Part shown: piece after piece, positions 35,849 to 44,475 of the stretch
Layout of the letters: every line of letters starts with the position of its first letter
How positions within the stretch are numbered: the first letter of the stretch is position 1
Origin: CAIODY01 sp046051225
GTDB lineage: Bacteria > Bacteroidota > Bacteroidia > Chitinophagales > CAIODY01
DNA length: 64,000 nucleotides
Assembly (NCBI GenBank): GCA_046051225.1
Contig: JBJOOR010000003.1
Location: 62,001 to 126,000, forward strand
Direction: 5' to 3'
Notes under the pieces: generated by a model
The model's database searches: none
Told to the model about the DNA's origin: nothing
Seen by the model: only the letters and a program-made list of their open reading frames with translations
Position numbers and translations under genes: made by a program

Positions 35849-36295
35849 ATGAAAACAAAAAACAACATAAAATTTATTTTACTGCTAGCAAATATGCTTG
35901 TTGCCAATGTATTATTGGCACAAAACAAAAGCGATGTAATGCTGATTAAACAAAAATTAATTGAGCATAATAATGACGATTCAATAAAACATTTTTCATT
36001 ATTAATTAAAAAAAATCCATTGCTATTGCCCTTTACCACCACTTTATTTTTTTATCAAAATATTATATCGCCGCAGTTGGCAACCGATTGCCCACACATA
36101 CCCAGTTGTAGCAATTTTTCAAAACAATGTATTGCCAAATATGGCTTTGTAAAAGGTGTAGCACTAAGCGCAGATAGGCTTACACGATGTTCGCCCATAT
36201 CCATAATGGATTTACCATCTTACTCATTTAATTATTTTACCAATAAAATAAATGACTTGCCCATCTATTATTATTTCAAACAAATTAAACACTAA
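35849..36295 (+). CDS. yidD: YidD-like membrane insertion efficiency factor
   Basis: 148 residues from the ATG at 35849. The YidD signature is present: an aromatic stretch TTTLFFYQNIISPQL, then CPHIPSCSNFSKQCIAKYGFVKGVALSADRLTRCSP, with the three conserved Cys. The family assists YidC in inserting membrane proteins. An N-terminal signal-like helix and a 50-residue linker before the domain make this copy longer than the ~80-residue E. coli form. It is not beside rnpA, rpmH or yidC here, unlike the classical operon. Confidence 0.85.
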   Translation: MKTKNNIKFILLLANMLVANVLLAQNKSDVMLIKQKLIEHNNDDSIKHFSLLIKKNPLLLPFTTTLFFYQNIISPQLATDCPHIPSCSNFSKQCIAKYGFVKGVALSADRLTRCSPISIMDLPSYSFNYFTNKINDLPIYYYFKQIKH

Positions 36296-36364
36296 TTAAA
36301 ATCGGCTTTTTATACTTAGTAAAAATATTTACATTTGCCGTCCAAACTATAATCAACTATTTAT

Positions 36365-37975
36365 ATGCAAGAAAATGGAATTAAGAATACCGCTGTTGGA
36401 TTAGATGCCGCAGGTATTAAGAATGTTACAATTTGCAACTGGAATCTTACGCCTCAACAATTGATGGATAAGGCTATAGCATTAGGTCATGGCGTATATG
36501 CTGACAATGGTGCTATCGTTTTTGATAGTGGCGAATTCAGCGGTCGTAGCCCAAAAGACAGATTTATTGTAAGAGATAACATCACTGAAAATGATGTAAA
36601 CTGGGGCGATACAAACGTGGGTGTTACACCCGAAGCTTTCGACAGATTGCAAGCCGAAGTATGTGCATATTACGAAGGAAAAGAAATTTATGTTCGTGAT
36701 AATTATGTGTGTGCCAATCCTACTTATCGTTTGAATGTGCGTACCATCAACGCTATTCCTTATCACAATTTATTTGTAGATAATATGTTTATGCGCCCAA
36801 GCGATGCCGAAAAAACATCGATGGTTCCTGATTGGACAATACTTTGTGCACCTGATTACAAAACAAAAAATATTGCTGAAAATGGTTTACGCCAAGGCAA
36901 TTTTGTAATCGTAAACTTTACTAAGAAAATGGTATTGATTGCAGGTACAGGATATGCTGGCGAAATGAAAAAATCTATTTTCTCGGTATTGAATTTTATA
37001 TTGCCTGTTAATCGTGGTGTATTACCTATGCATTGCTCTGCAAATATTGGTAAAAATGGCGACACTGCTGTATTCTTTGGCTTAAGCGGCACAGGAAAAA
37101 CCACTTTATCGGCTGACCCAAACAGAGCTTTAATTGGGGATGATGAACATGGTTGGGCTGATGATGGTGTATTTAATTTTGAAGGTGGATGCTATGCAAA
37201 ATGTGTTGATTTAACCGCTGAAAAAGAACCCGAAATTTGGGCTGCTATTAAACACGGAACAGTTTTAGAAAATGTAAAATTTATTGCAGGAACTAACACA
37301 CCTGATTATGCAAACATCAGCAAAACTGAAAATACTCGGGCTGCTTATCCCATGACACATATTGCAAATGCAGTAAACCCAAGTGTTGGCGGCGTACCAA
37401 AAAATATTTTCTTTTTAACTTGTGATGCTTCGGGCGTATTGCCTCCTATTTCTAAATTAACACCTGGTCAGGCAATGTATCATTTCATTAGTGGTTATAC
37501 TGCTAAAGTGGCTGGTACAGAAGCTGGAATCACAGAACCTACAACTACTTTCAGTGCTTGCTTTGGCGCACCTTTCTTGCCTTTACATCCTGCTCGTTAT
37601 GCTGAAATGTTAGGCGAACGTATGCGTAAAACGGGTGCTAATGTATGGTTAGTAAACACAGGCTGGAGCGGTGGTGCTTATGGCACTGGTAGCCGTATGA
37701 AATTAAAATTTACAAGAGCTATGATTACAGCGGCTTTGAATGGTCAGTTGGCTAATGTACAATTCGAAAATCATCCAATTTTCGGATTAGCAATTCCTAC
37801 TAATTGTCCTGATGTACCAACTGAAATTTTAAACCCACGTAATACATGGGCTGATGGTAATGCTTATGATGCTAAAGCAAATGATTTGGCTAATAAGTTT
37901 GTAAATAATTTTAATAAATATGCTTCACAAGCTAATGAAGAAATTATGAGTGCTGCACCAAAAGTGTTGGTATAA
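36365..37975 (+). CDS. pckA: Phosphoenolpyruvate carboxykinase (ATP)
   Basis: 536 residues, the normal length. It converts oxaloacetate and ATP to phosphoenolpyruvate, CO2 and ADP in gluconeogenesis, or runs in reverse in some fermenters. Signatures: GEFSGRSPKDRFIVRD, the kinase loop GLSGTGKTTLS (from about residue 239), the metal site IGDDEHGWADDGVFNFEGGCYAK, and NTGWSGG. A TACATTTG box lies at 36330-36337, 27 bp before the ATG. Two hairpin terminators separate it from the convergent gld operon. Confidence 0.97.
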   Translation: MQENGIKNTAVGLDAAGIKNVTICNWNLTPQQLMDKAIALGHGVYADNGAIVFDSGEFSGRSPKDRFIVRDNITENDVNWGDTNVGVTPEAFDRLQAEVCAYYEGKEIYVRDNYVCANPTYRLNVRTINAIPYHNLFVDNMFMRPSDAEKTSMVPDWTILCAPDYKTKNIAENGLRQGNFVIVNFTKKMVLIAGTGYAGEMKKSIFSVLNFILPVNRGVLPMHCSANIGKNGDTAVFFGLSGTGKTTLSADPNRALIGDDEHGWADDGVFNFEGGCYAKCVDLTAEKEPEIWAAIKHGTVLENVKFIAGTNTPDYANISKTENTRAAYPMTHIANAVNPSVGGVPKNIFFLTCDASGVLPPISKLTPGQAMYHFISGYTAKVAGTEAGITEPTTTFSACFGAPFLPLHPARYAEMLGERMRKTGANVWLVNTGWSGGAYGTGSRMKLKFTRAMITAALNGQLANVQFENHPIFGLAIPTNCPDVPTEILNPRNTWADGNAYDAKANDLANKFVNNFNKYASQANEEIMSAAPKVLV

Positions 37976-37993
37976 TTTAATTCATACAAAAAT

Positions 37994-38032
37994 AAAAGTG
38001 GCTACATCCGAAAAAAAGTGTAGCCGCTTTTT
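37994..38032 (+). terminator. Terminator of pckA
   Basis: 13-bp stem with one G-T pair (37994-38006 with 38019-38031), 12-nt loop, and a T-run. It lies 18 bp after the pckA stop. Confidence 0.7.
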
Positions 38033-38050
38033 AATTTATAAAATATGTAA

Positions 38051-38088
38051 ATATAAAAAGCCGATTCAATTGAATCGGCTTTTTATAT
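38051..38088. terminator. Perfect palindrome, bidirectional terminator between pckA and gldN
   Basis: Bases 38051-38069 and 38070-38088 are exact reverse complements with no spacer (19 bp each), core AAAAAGCCGATTCAA. The A/T runs on both sides allow termination of both convergent transcripts. Confidence 0.8.
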
Positions 38089-38103
38089 TTTGTTCTTAAA
38101 CAA

Positions 38104-39072
38104 TTAATAACTCCATAAATCGTGTTCAAAATTAAAAATATCAGTTTTAACCCTCTCTCCCTCTAACAATGCATCAATACCATTCGAATAACTTGCAATA
38201 GTTCTATCATAAACATTCGATTCTTTAATGATATAGCTGCTAAAATAGCGAAATTCCATAATGTCTTCCCAAGTCATTCTTACCGCATCATTTTTAGGGT
38301 TAAAAATCTCCTTTTGCGAAAATGTTTTACGCATATCAGGATAATAAACCCAATACATAGGTGTAGGAATTTTTTGCCCACCTACATTCAATTCTAGAAT
38401 TGGTGCAATCCCTAAAATACGAACCTGCATAGTAGATGTTTCTTCATCAAAAAACCAATCTTCCTTAATCCTAAATTGATTTACATCATTATAGTTTAGC
38501 TCTCTTACTTTAGGTACGTATCCAGTAACTTCACCAGTGATAGGGTCAATCTGTGGTACTGTATCCACACCAGCTCCAATTTGTTTCACTTTATCAATTG
38601 CTAATGTTGTAATAAAATCTTCATCGTCAAAAGCTGTTACATCACCAGTTAACACAGCCCTATGAATCATATAAAAAAATGTTTCATTCGGAAAATGATA
38701 AGGATATTTAAAAGGCAAATTCATTTTTTCACGAACATCAATCAACCTCCAAATACGTTTTTGATAAAACATATCTGCTTCTCTAATATGATCATAAGCA
38801 ATAATTTCTTTTCCTTTTGATAGAGTTCTTTCAAACACACCATTTGTTCTTTTAGAAACTGGCAATGGAGCCAAACCGCTATTTGCCATAGCATTACTCG
38901 AATCACCATTTACCGAACTATTCGTTGAATCATCCATAGCCACAGCCACCGATGTAAGAACCACATCGCTACTACCAGAATCTAATTTTGTATTAGTATT
39001 AGCCATCACTACTGATGATGTAAAACATACAAACGCTGCTACTATAACCGATTTAAAATTATTCAATCTCAT
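38104..39072 (-). CDS. gldN: Type IX secretion/gliding protein GldN
   Basis: 322 residues. The signal peptide ends VVMANT near residue 26. The mature protein starts with a Ser/Asp/Asn-rich stretch and then the GldN core: DHIREADMFYQKRIWRLIDVREKMNLPF and YHFPNETFFYMIHRAVLTGDVTAFDDEDF. GldN is a periplasmic component of the type IX secretion ring that works with GldK. It is the last gene of gldKLMN, 12 bp after gldM. Confidence 0.95.
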   Translation of the reverse strand: MRLNNFKSVIVAAFVCFTSSVVMANTNTKLDSGSSDVVLTSVAVAMDDSTNSSVNGDSSNAMANSGLAPLPVSKRTNGVFERTLSKGKEIIAYDHIREADMFYQKRIWRLIDVREKMNLPFKYPYHFPNETFFYMIHRAVLTGDVTAFDDEDFITTLAIDKVKQIGAGVDTVPQIDPITGEVTGYVPKVRELNYNDVNQFRIKEDWFFDEETSTMQVRILGIAPILELNVGGQKIPTPMYWVYYPDMRKTFSQKEIFNPKNDAVRMTWEDIMEFRYFSSYIIKESNVYDRTIASYSNGIDALLEGERVKTDIFNFEHDLWSY

Positions 39073-39084
39073 AACTTATGGAAA

Positions 39085-40665
39085 TTAATTTACTAAAATT
39101 GTCAATGTTGCTAATTTACGTGGCGTACCATCACAACCACGAGCATAAATATTATCAAAAATTATCTGATCACCTGGCTGACATTTTTTAATGTATGCTT
39201 GCACATCATTTGAAAATAAATTGCCTTTTTGATCTAACGCCAATTTTGCATCTTGTCTTCTTTGAACAAAAATACAATCATATTTAGTTACAATAAACGG
39301 ACAGTTAAAATCAAAATTTTCTAAAGCTGCCACTATACCTGATTGTGCTTTTAATAATGACGAAGCCATCTTACCCCCCATTTGTCCACCAATTTTAGCA
39401 ACAGGATCAGGAATACGTTTTACACGAAAAGGAAATTTACCCACATTAGCCGTACCGCCTTTAGCGTCTTTTCCAAATACTGATACATCTACACCGCCTT
39501 GCACAGATGCCGATTGGGTGATAATATATTTACCAGGACCACTTGCAGGGTCAGGCGTAATAGTACCTGTTGAAATAGAAGCCGAAATTTTATCAGCCGT
39601 AAATCCAGCCGCTGTAATAGTTACAGGATTAGGAACACCAATATATACTACATTCATTTTATCGGCAGATACTGAACCAAAAGGTTTAATTACTTGATAT
39701 TTGCCTTTGGTTTTATAGTGTTTCATTTGCCCTGATGGATCTTTTAATGCTATATCAACACTGTATTCATGTTCGCCTTCGCCACCGCCTAATGATACTT
39801 TGCCTTCGCCACCTTCAACTTTAATTGGCGAACCATTTACGGTTACTTCAGGATCATCTTTCGAGTTAAAAGCCGATAAAAATGCATTGGCTTTGAATTG
39901 CTGCCCTACGGTAATAATTGTTGGTCCATCAGGTACTACTTGCGCAGTTAAAGTATCAAATTTAAAATCTGTTGACCCAATAGTTTTTAATAATTCGTTA
40001 GTAACATCTGCTTCGGCAGTACGAATATTTTGAAGTATACCATTTAAAATAGTAACACCAGCAACTGAAGGAACTGAATGAAATGTATGATACCACCATT
40101 TTTTTTCTATTTCATTTTCTCCCTCTGTTTGATCATCAGCTCTTAATGCAATTTGTTTATCTAATTTTTTTAAAGCATCTGGCGAAACACCTCTGATACC
40201 TTTTAAAAGACTAACAAGTTGAATACGAGTTTCATTAATTCTTTTTTGAACTGCCGAACCAATAGTACCTTGTTCATCAGCTCCTATAAAAATATCACCA
40301 GCTGCATCTAAATCTTTTTCATTTTTTAATCTGTGCGTTTCCGGGTCGTAGCCTTCAGATTTTGTTATGATTTCTTGTTTGTATTTTTCAATTTCGGTAT
40401 ATAATACATCTGCAATTTTCTTTGCTTGTGCAGATCTTTCATAAGCCAATTTTGCTTTTTCAGGCATGTTTTTATATTGATCGCCTATAATCTTATAAGT
40501 TACTTCATTTTTAGTTTTAATTGCATTTTGAGTATTAATAATCCCATTATTAACAATATTAAATGCATTTAAAATTTCTGAAGAAACATTCATCGCCAGC
40601 ATTGCTGTTAACACGAGATACATCATGTTAATCATCATCTGCCTCGGTTCTTTGGGCATCGACAT
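39085..40665 (-). CDS. gldM: Type IX secretion/gliding motor protein GldM
   Basis: 526 residues. A single N-terminal membrane helix (MMINMMYLVLTAMLAMNVSSEILNAF) precedes a long periplasmic part. That part includes a helical region, then Ig-like beta domains with AFLSAFNSKDDPEVTVNGSP, and a C-terminal domain ending in TLTILVN. GldM spans the periplasm and with GldL forms the proton-driven motor of the type IX system. Length and order agree with Flavobacterium GldM. The gene is 54 bp after gldL. Confidence 0.95.
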   Translation of the reverse strand: MSMPKEPRQMMINMMYLVLTAMLAMNVSSEILNAFNIVNNGIINTQNAIKTKNEVTYKIIGDQYKNMPEKAKLAYERSAQAKKIADVLYTEIEKYKQEIITKSEGYDPETHRLKNEKDLDAAGDIFIGADEQGTIGSAVQKRINETRIQLVSLLKGIRGVSPDALKKLDKQIALRADDQTEGENEIEKKWWYHTFHSVPSVAGVTILNGILQNIRTAEADVTNELLKTIGSTDFKFDTLTAQVVPDGPTIITVGQQFKANAFLSAFNSKDDPEVTVNGSPIKVEGGEGKVSLGGGEGEHEYSVDIALKDPSGQMKHYKTKGKYQVIKPFGSVSADKMNVVYIGVPNPVTITAAGFTADKISASISTGTITPDPASGPGKYIITQSASVQGGVDVSVFGKDAKGGTANVGKFPFRVKRIPDPVAKIGGQMGGKMASSLLKAQSGIVAALENFDFNCPFIVTKYDCIFVQRRQDAKLALDQKGNLFSNDVQAYIKKCQPGDQIIFDNIYARGCDGTPRKLATLTILVN

Positions 40666-40719
40666 ATATCAATAAATTTTTATGGTTATAAAAAATAGTT
40701 TAGAAAAAGATGTTTAAAA

Positions 40720-41529
40720 TTATCTACCAGCACTCATTGCACTTAACATATTGCCATATACATTATTTAAAGCAGATAAGTTTTTGCTTAATGAGGCCAT
40801 TTGTTCTTTATATTTTGCGCTATCTTCTAATGAATTATTCATATTGTCCATAGCTTGCAATAAATTACCATAATATTTATTCATAGCTTTTAAATGCGAA
40901 CTTGTATCTTGTAATTCTAATTCATACATAGCATTTAATGAAGCTAAATTTGTAGTAACGTGTTGAATTTGTTCATGAAATGCCTGTGCACCTGAACCCA
41001 TTGCACCAATTGATTTTACATTTTCTGCTGCTTCTTCAAAGGCTCCATTCATAGATGATAGTGTGGTGGCTGCCGAACGTGCACTTGAGGCATAATCATT
41101 AGTAGCTGCAACAGCATCTGAAATATCACTCATTTTATTTGCATTTTCTGCAATTTTTTCAAACCCTGCACCTAATTTTGAAAATACTTCATCGCTTACA
41201 CCTACTTTTTCCATCAAATTTCCAACCTGCTCATTCATAGGTGCACTAGTTGAATTTTTGCGAACAAAAGTTTTATCAACTTCGGGGGCAATATCTAAAT
41301 TTGGATGTACACGTTCCCAATAATAATCTTTATGTGGTGGTAGCAAGCCCAGCAAGGCAAACAAAAATGCTTCTACAAGCATTCCTATCATCAACATTTG
41401 TGTAGCACCAGGCCAGTGAAGAATTTTAAACAAGGCTCCTAGAATTACTATCGAGGCTCCAACACCAATGATAGCATTTTTAAATCTTTTACCTCTTTCT
41501 GTTTCAAAAAAATGTGCAATACCAGACAT
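40720..41529 (-). CDS. gldL: Type IX secretion/gliding motor protein GldL
   Basis: 269 residues. Two membrane helices near the N-terminus (FKNAIIGVGASIVILGALFKILHWPG and MLMIGMLVEAFLFALLGLLPP) are followed by a long cytoplasmic coiled region with Met/Asn/Ala repeats. The GldL/GldM complex converts proton motive force into motion for secretion and gliding. The first helix carries the HWPG end typical of GldL. It lies between gldK and gldM in the expected order. Confidence 0.95.
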   Translation of the reverse strand: MSGIAHFFETERGKRFKNAIIGVGASIVILGALFKILHWPGATQMLMIGMLVEAFLFALLGLLPPHKDYYWERVHPNLDIAPEVDKTFVRKNSTSAPMNEQVGNLMEKVGVSDEVFSKLGAGFEKIAENANKMSDISDAVAATNDYASSARSAATTLSSMNGAFEEAAENVKSIGAMGSGAQAFHEQIQHVTTNLASLNAMYELELQDTSSHLKAMNKYYGNLLQAMDNMNNSLEDSAKYKEQMASLSKNLSALNNVYGNMLSAMSAGR

Positions 41530-41593
41530 AATTTTTAAGTTGGTTTTTAAAAGTTATTAATTAAAGTGAAGAATGTGTAATATAAAATTTGAC

Positions 41594-42883
41594 TTATTTT
41601 TGAATATCGCTTAATGAACGACCCAAGAAACTTTGTATACAACGGAAACCAATATAGCATTTTGCTGTATCTTGAAATTCCCATTCACGTGTACCACATT
41701 GTAACTTGTAGCCTACATCTTTCCACGAACCGCCTCGTAATACTTTACGTTTCATGGCAGGATTATCACCACCTTCGCCATCTTTAGCATCATATTTAAT
41801 AGCTGATGCTAAATCATGTGTAAAGGCGTAAGCATTTTCATAATAAATATCAGCGCACCATTCAGATACATTGCCCGACATATTGTATAAACCAAAATCA
41901 TTAGGAAAATAGGCATCGGCTTTTACAGTATAAACGCCACCATCTTCTAAATAGTTACCTCTCATGGGTTTGAAGTTAGCTAAAATACAACCTTTAGCAT
42001 TTCTTAAATAAGGCCCACCCCAAGGATATGGTGAGTTATCATGACCACCACGAGCAGCATATTCCCATTCTGATTCAAATGGTAATCTAAAATCTTCGGC
42101 GTCTACCCTTGCATTCTGACGATTAAAATCGTTCATAAATCTTGTACGCCAAATTGAAAATGCTGTAGCTTGTTTCCAATTTACACCTACTACAGGATAG
42201 TTATCAAATGCTGGATGACTATAGTAATTACGAGTTAATGGTTCGTTATAAGCATAAGTATAATCATGAATCCAACATAATGTATCAGGATAAATTCTGA
42301 TATAATTATTTTTCAAAAAAGTACTACGAGGCTTATCTCTATTTTCTTTTTTTGCAGCTTCTTTCCAATCAATATAAACAAAATCATACCACAACTTACC
42401 TGGATCTACTGCTTTTTGACCCCAAAAGCTATTTTGGTCGTCATACATCAAATCAGCTAATTTTTCTTTCGCATCATCTGTACTCCAATCAATTTCTTTT
42501 GTCCAATCAATCCTTTCGTGTTCTCCACCTGGATCAATTAAATACTCATCGCCCATTAACTTATGAGCTATTGAATCACGAACCCAATTTGTAAATTGAC
42601 GATATTCATTATTCGTAATTTCAGTATTATCCATAAAAAAACCTGGAACTGTTATAGAACGTGGACGTTGAACCATGGCTGCATTAATATCTTGATCACT
42701 GGGACCAACATGCAAAGTACCTGAATGTACATACACCATTCCATAAGGAATTTCCATAATCCATTCTGGACGGTCTAAAACACCCAAAAGCTGACCATTA
42801 TACCCCCCGTGACCACAACTTGCTGCAAATAACGCTACCGCCGACACAGCAACAATCCAATAACTCTTAATAATTTTCTTCAT
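41594..42883 (-). CDS. gldK: Type IX secretion/gliding lipoprotein GldK
   Basis: 429 residues. The lipoprotein signal ends FAASC (Cys23), anchoring it at the outer membrane. The rest is an FGE-sulfatase-like (SUMF1) fold, with TVPGFFMDNTEITNNEYRQF, the block FRLPFESEWEYAARGG, NVSEWCADIYY, and KVLRGGSWKD near the end. It lacks an evident enzymatic role and builds the periplasmic ring of the secretion system with GldN. It is the first gene of gldKLMN, with a near-consensus promoter 63 bp upstream. Confidence 0.95.
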   Translation of the reverse strand: MKKIIKSYWIVAVSAVALFAASCGHGGYNGQLLGVLDRPEWIMEIPYGMVYVHSGTLHVGPSDQDINAAMVQRPRSITVPGFFMDNTEITNNEYRQFTNWVRDSIAHKLMGDEYLIDPGGEHERIDWTKEIDWSTDDAKEKLADLMYDDQNSFWGQKAVDPGKLWYDFVYIDWKEAAKKENRDKPRSTFLKNNYIRIYPDTLCWIHDYTYAYNEPLTRNYYSHPAFDNYPVVGVNWKQATAFSIWRTRFMNDFNRQNARVDAEDFRLPFESEWEYAARGGHDNSPYPWGGPYLRNAKGCILANFKPMRGNYLEDGGVYTVKADAYFPNDFGLYNMSGNVSEWCADIYYENAYAFTHDLASAIKYDAKDGEGGDNPAMKRKVLRGGSWKDVGYKLQCGTREWEFQDTAKCYIGFRCIQSFLGRSLSDIQK

Positions 42884-42946
42884 TATTGTTATTATAGGTT
42901 TTAAAAAATGCCCTTAACAACTTCTTACGAAAGTTTATAAGGATGA

Positions 42947-42977
42947 CAAAAGTAAACAGATAATTTAATTTTCCAAA
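42947..42977 (-). promoter_or_regulatory. Consensus promoter of gldKLMN
   Basis: On the minus strand TTTG (42974-42977), exactly 19 bp, then TACTTTTG (42947-42954): a full match to the Bacteroidota TTTG-N19-TAnnTTTG consensus. The 5' leader to gldK would be about 55-60 nt, longer than most leaders here. Confidence 0.75.
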
Positions 42978-43076
42978 TAAATTTATTCTTGTATTTCCAC
43001 ACGGCTTTTTTATTCTGAACAGCTTATTGAACAACACAAGCAAAGATTTATACTGAAAATGCTTACAAAAAGTTTC

Positions 43077-43107
43077 AAAAAAGTGAATAAAATTTATTTA
43101 CTTTTTT
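43077..43107 (-). terminator. Probable terminator after the NamZ-like gene
   Basis: A-run/T-run stem of about 12-15 bp (one G-T pair) around a very tight loop, 93 bp downstream of the NamZ-like stop on its strand. Confidence 0.5.
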
Positions 43108-43199
43108 TAATATTGAAAATACTAAATGATGAACCACATATCCATAATGCATTTGAAGGATAAACTAGAAAAACAATAACTGAAGCAATGCTTCGTTTA

Positions 43200-44387
43200 C
43201 TATTGTTCGTAAAGCAAATATTTGTTTCTAATTGATTTGAATTTTTTTAAATCGGTTTGCCAAGTTTTTTTAATTTCAGATGATGATAAACCTGATTCAA
43301 TTTGTTGTTTTAACTTTTCATTCCCAGCCAATGAGGTAAAAAAAGGTGTAAAAAAATTTTCTTTAGCTGGGTAATTATGATAGGCTTCTATTAAATAATT
43401 TAAATTAATCTTATTATTTTTTTGTAAACTATCTATTGGCAAGATAGTTAAATCTTGTCCGAAACATATTTGATTTACGCATGGTGGATTTTTTGCCCCC
43501 TCAACACTTTTGGGAATAAACTGATATGTATAGTTTTTGAAATCAGGGCTTCCAAATTGTTGAAATGGTTTTTCAGTTCCTCTTCCAAGGCTAATACAAG
43601 TACCTTCAAAAAAACAAATAGAAGGATATAAATAAATAGAGTTCATGGTTGGTAAATTGGGTGATGGCTTTATTGGAAGCTTGTAAAATGTATGATGAGT
43701 ATAGTTTTTACATTTTATTACTATTAAATTGCAGATTAATTTTTGTTTTGACGGCGATAACCAATTTTCGCCATTTATCATTTTTGCATATTCACCAATC
43801 GTCATTCCATGTACTATTGGTACTTTATGCATTCCTACAAATGATGTATATTTTGATTCTAAAACAGGTCCATCTACATAATGCCCATTGGGATTTGGTC
43901 TATCTAAAACAATTAATTGTTTTTTGTATTCGGCGGCAGCCTGCATAACATAATGTAAAGTTGATATATAAGTATAAAATCGAGCGCCTACATCTTGTAT
44001 ATCAAAAACTATAATATCGATATTTTCTATATCGAGTTTTGTTGGTTTTTTATGACTACCATATAATGATATAATTTCTAGATTTTGTTTTTTATCTCTA
44101 TCATTCGATAAATGTTCGCCAGCATCAGCTATACCTTTATAACCATGTTCGGGTGCAAATACTTTAACTATATTTATATGCAATGCAATCAAACTATCCA
44201 CTAAATGTATTGCACCAATGGTACTAGTAGGATTTACAACCAATGCCACTTTCTTATTTGTTAATATAGGTAAATACAATTCAGTTTGTTCGGCGCCTGT
44301 TATAATTGTATTACAATATTGAGCATTTGATGAAAAAGAAAACAGTATAATAAAAATAGGCACCCCGATAAACCGCATAATTAACAT
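43200..44387 (-). CDS. namZ: Exo-beta-N-acetylmuramidase NamZ-like protein (DUF1343)
   Basis: 395 residues from the ATG at 44387; an upstream TTG at 44408 is less likely. The signal peptide ends SNAQ. The DUF1343 motifs are clear: VALVVNPTS near the start, VFAPEHGYKGIADAGEH, DIIVFDIQDVGARFYTY, and RPNPNGHYVDGPVLE. The family removes terminal MurNAc from peptidoglycan fragments after NagZ-type enzymes remove GlcNAc. A GH3 enzyme of the right kind is encoded about 9 kb away (53122-56160). The gene appears monocistronic. Confidence 0.88.
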   Translation of the reverse strand: MLIMRFIGVPIFIILFSFSSNAQYCNTIITGAEQTELYLPILTNKKVALVVNPTSTIGAIHLVDSLIALHINIVKVFAPEHGYKGIADAGEHLSNDRDKKQNLEIISLYGSHKKPTKLDIENIDIIVFDIQDVGARFYTYISTLHYVMQAAAEYKKQLIVLDRPNPNGHYVDGPVLESKYTSFVGMHKVPIVHGMTIGEYAKMINGENWLSPSKQKLICNLIVIKCKNYTHHTFYKLPIKPSPNLPTMNSIYLYPSICFFEGTCISLGRGTEKPFQQFGSPDFKNYTYQFIPKSVEGAKNPPCVNQICFGQDLTILPIDSLQKNNKINLNYLIEAYHNYPAKENFFTPFFTSLAGNEKLKQQIESGLSSSEIKKTWQTDLKKFKSIRNKYLLYEQ

Positions 44388-44475
44388 ATATTTTAAATTT
44401 GATGACAACTATTAAAGTTACAAAATTAAAGCTTGAGATCAAAACATTTATTCTTTTATAAATTTACCTACCTAT

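Larger units (their letters stand above)
42884..43199. other. Intergenic region between gldK and the NamZ-like gene
   Basis: 316 bp without a credible ORF. It holds the gldK promoter (42947-42977), an A/T-rich imperfect hairpin at 43077-43107 ending in a T-run, and a small GAAGC-loop-GCTTC hairpin at 43182-43194 just past the NamZ stop. The last two probably terminate the NamZ transcript. Nothing else is recognised. Confidence 0.55.
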
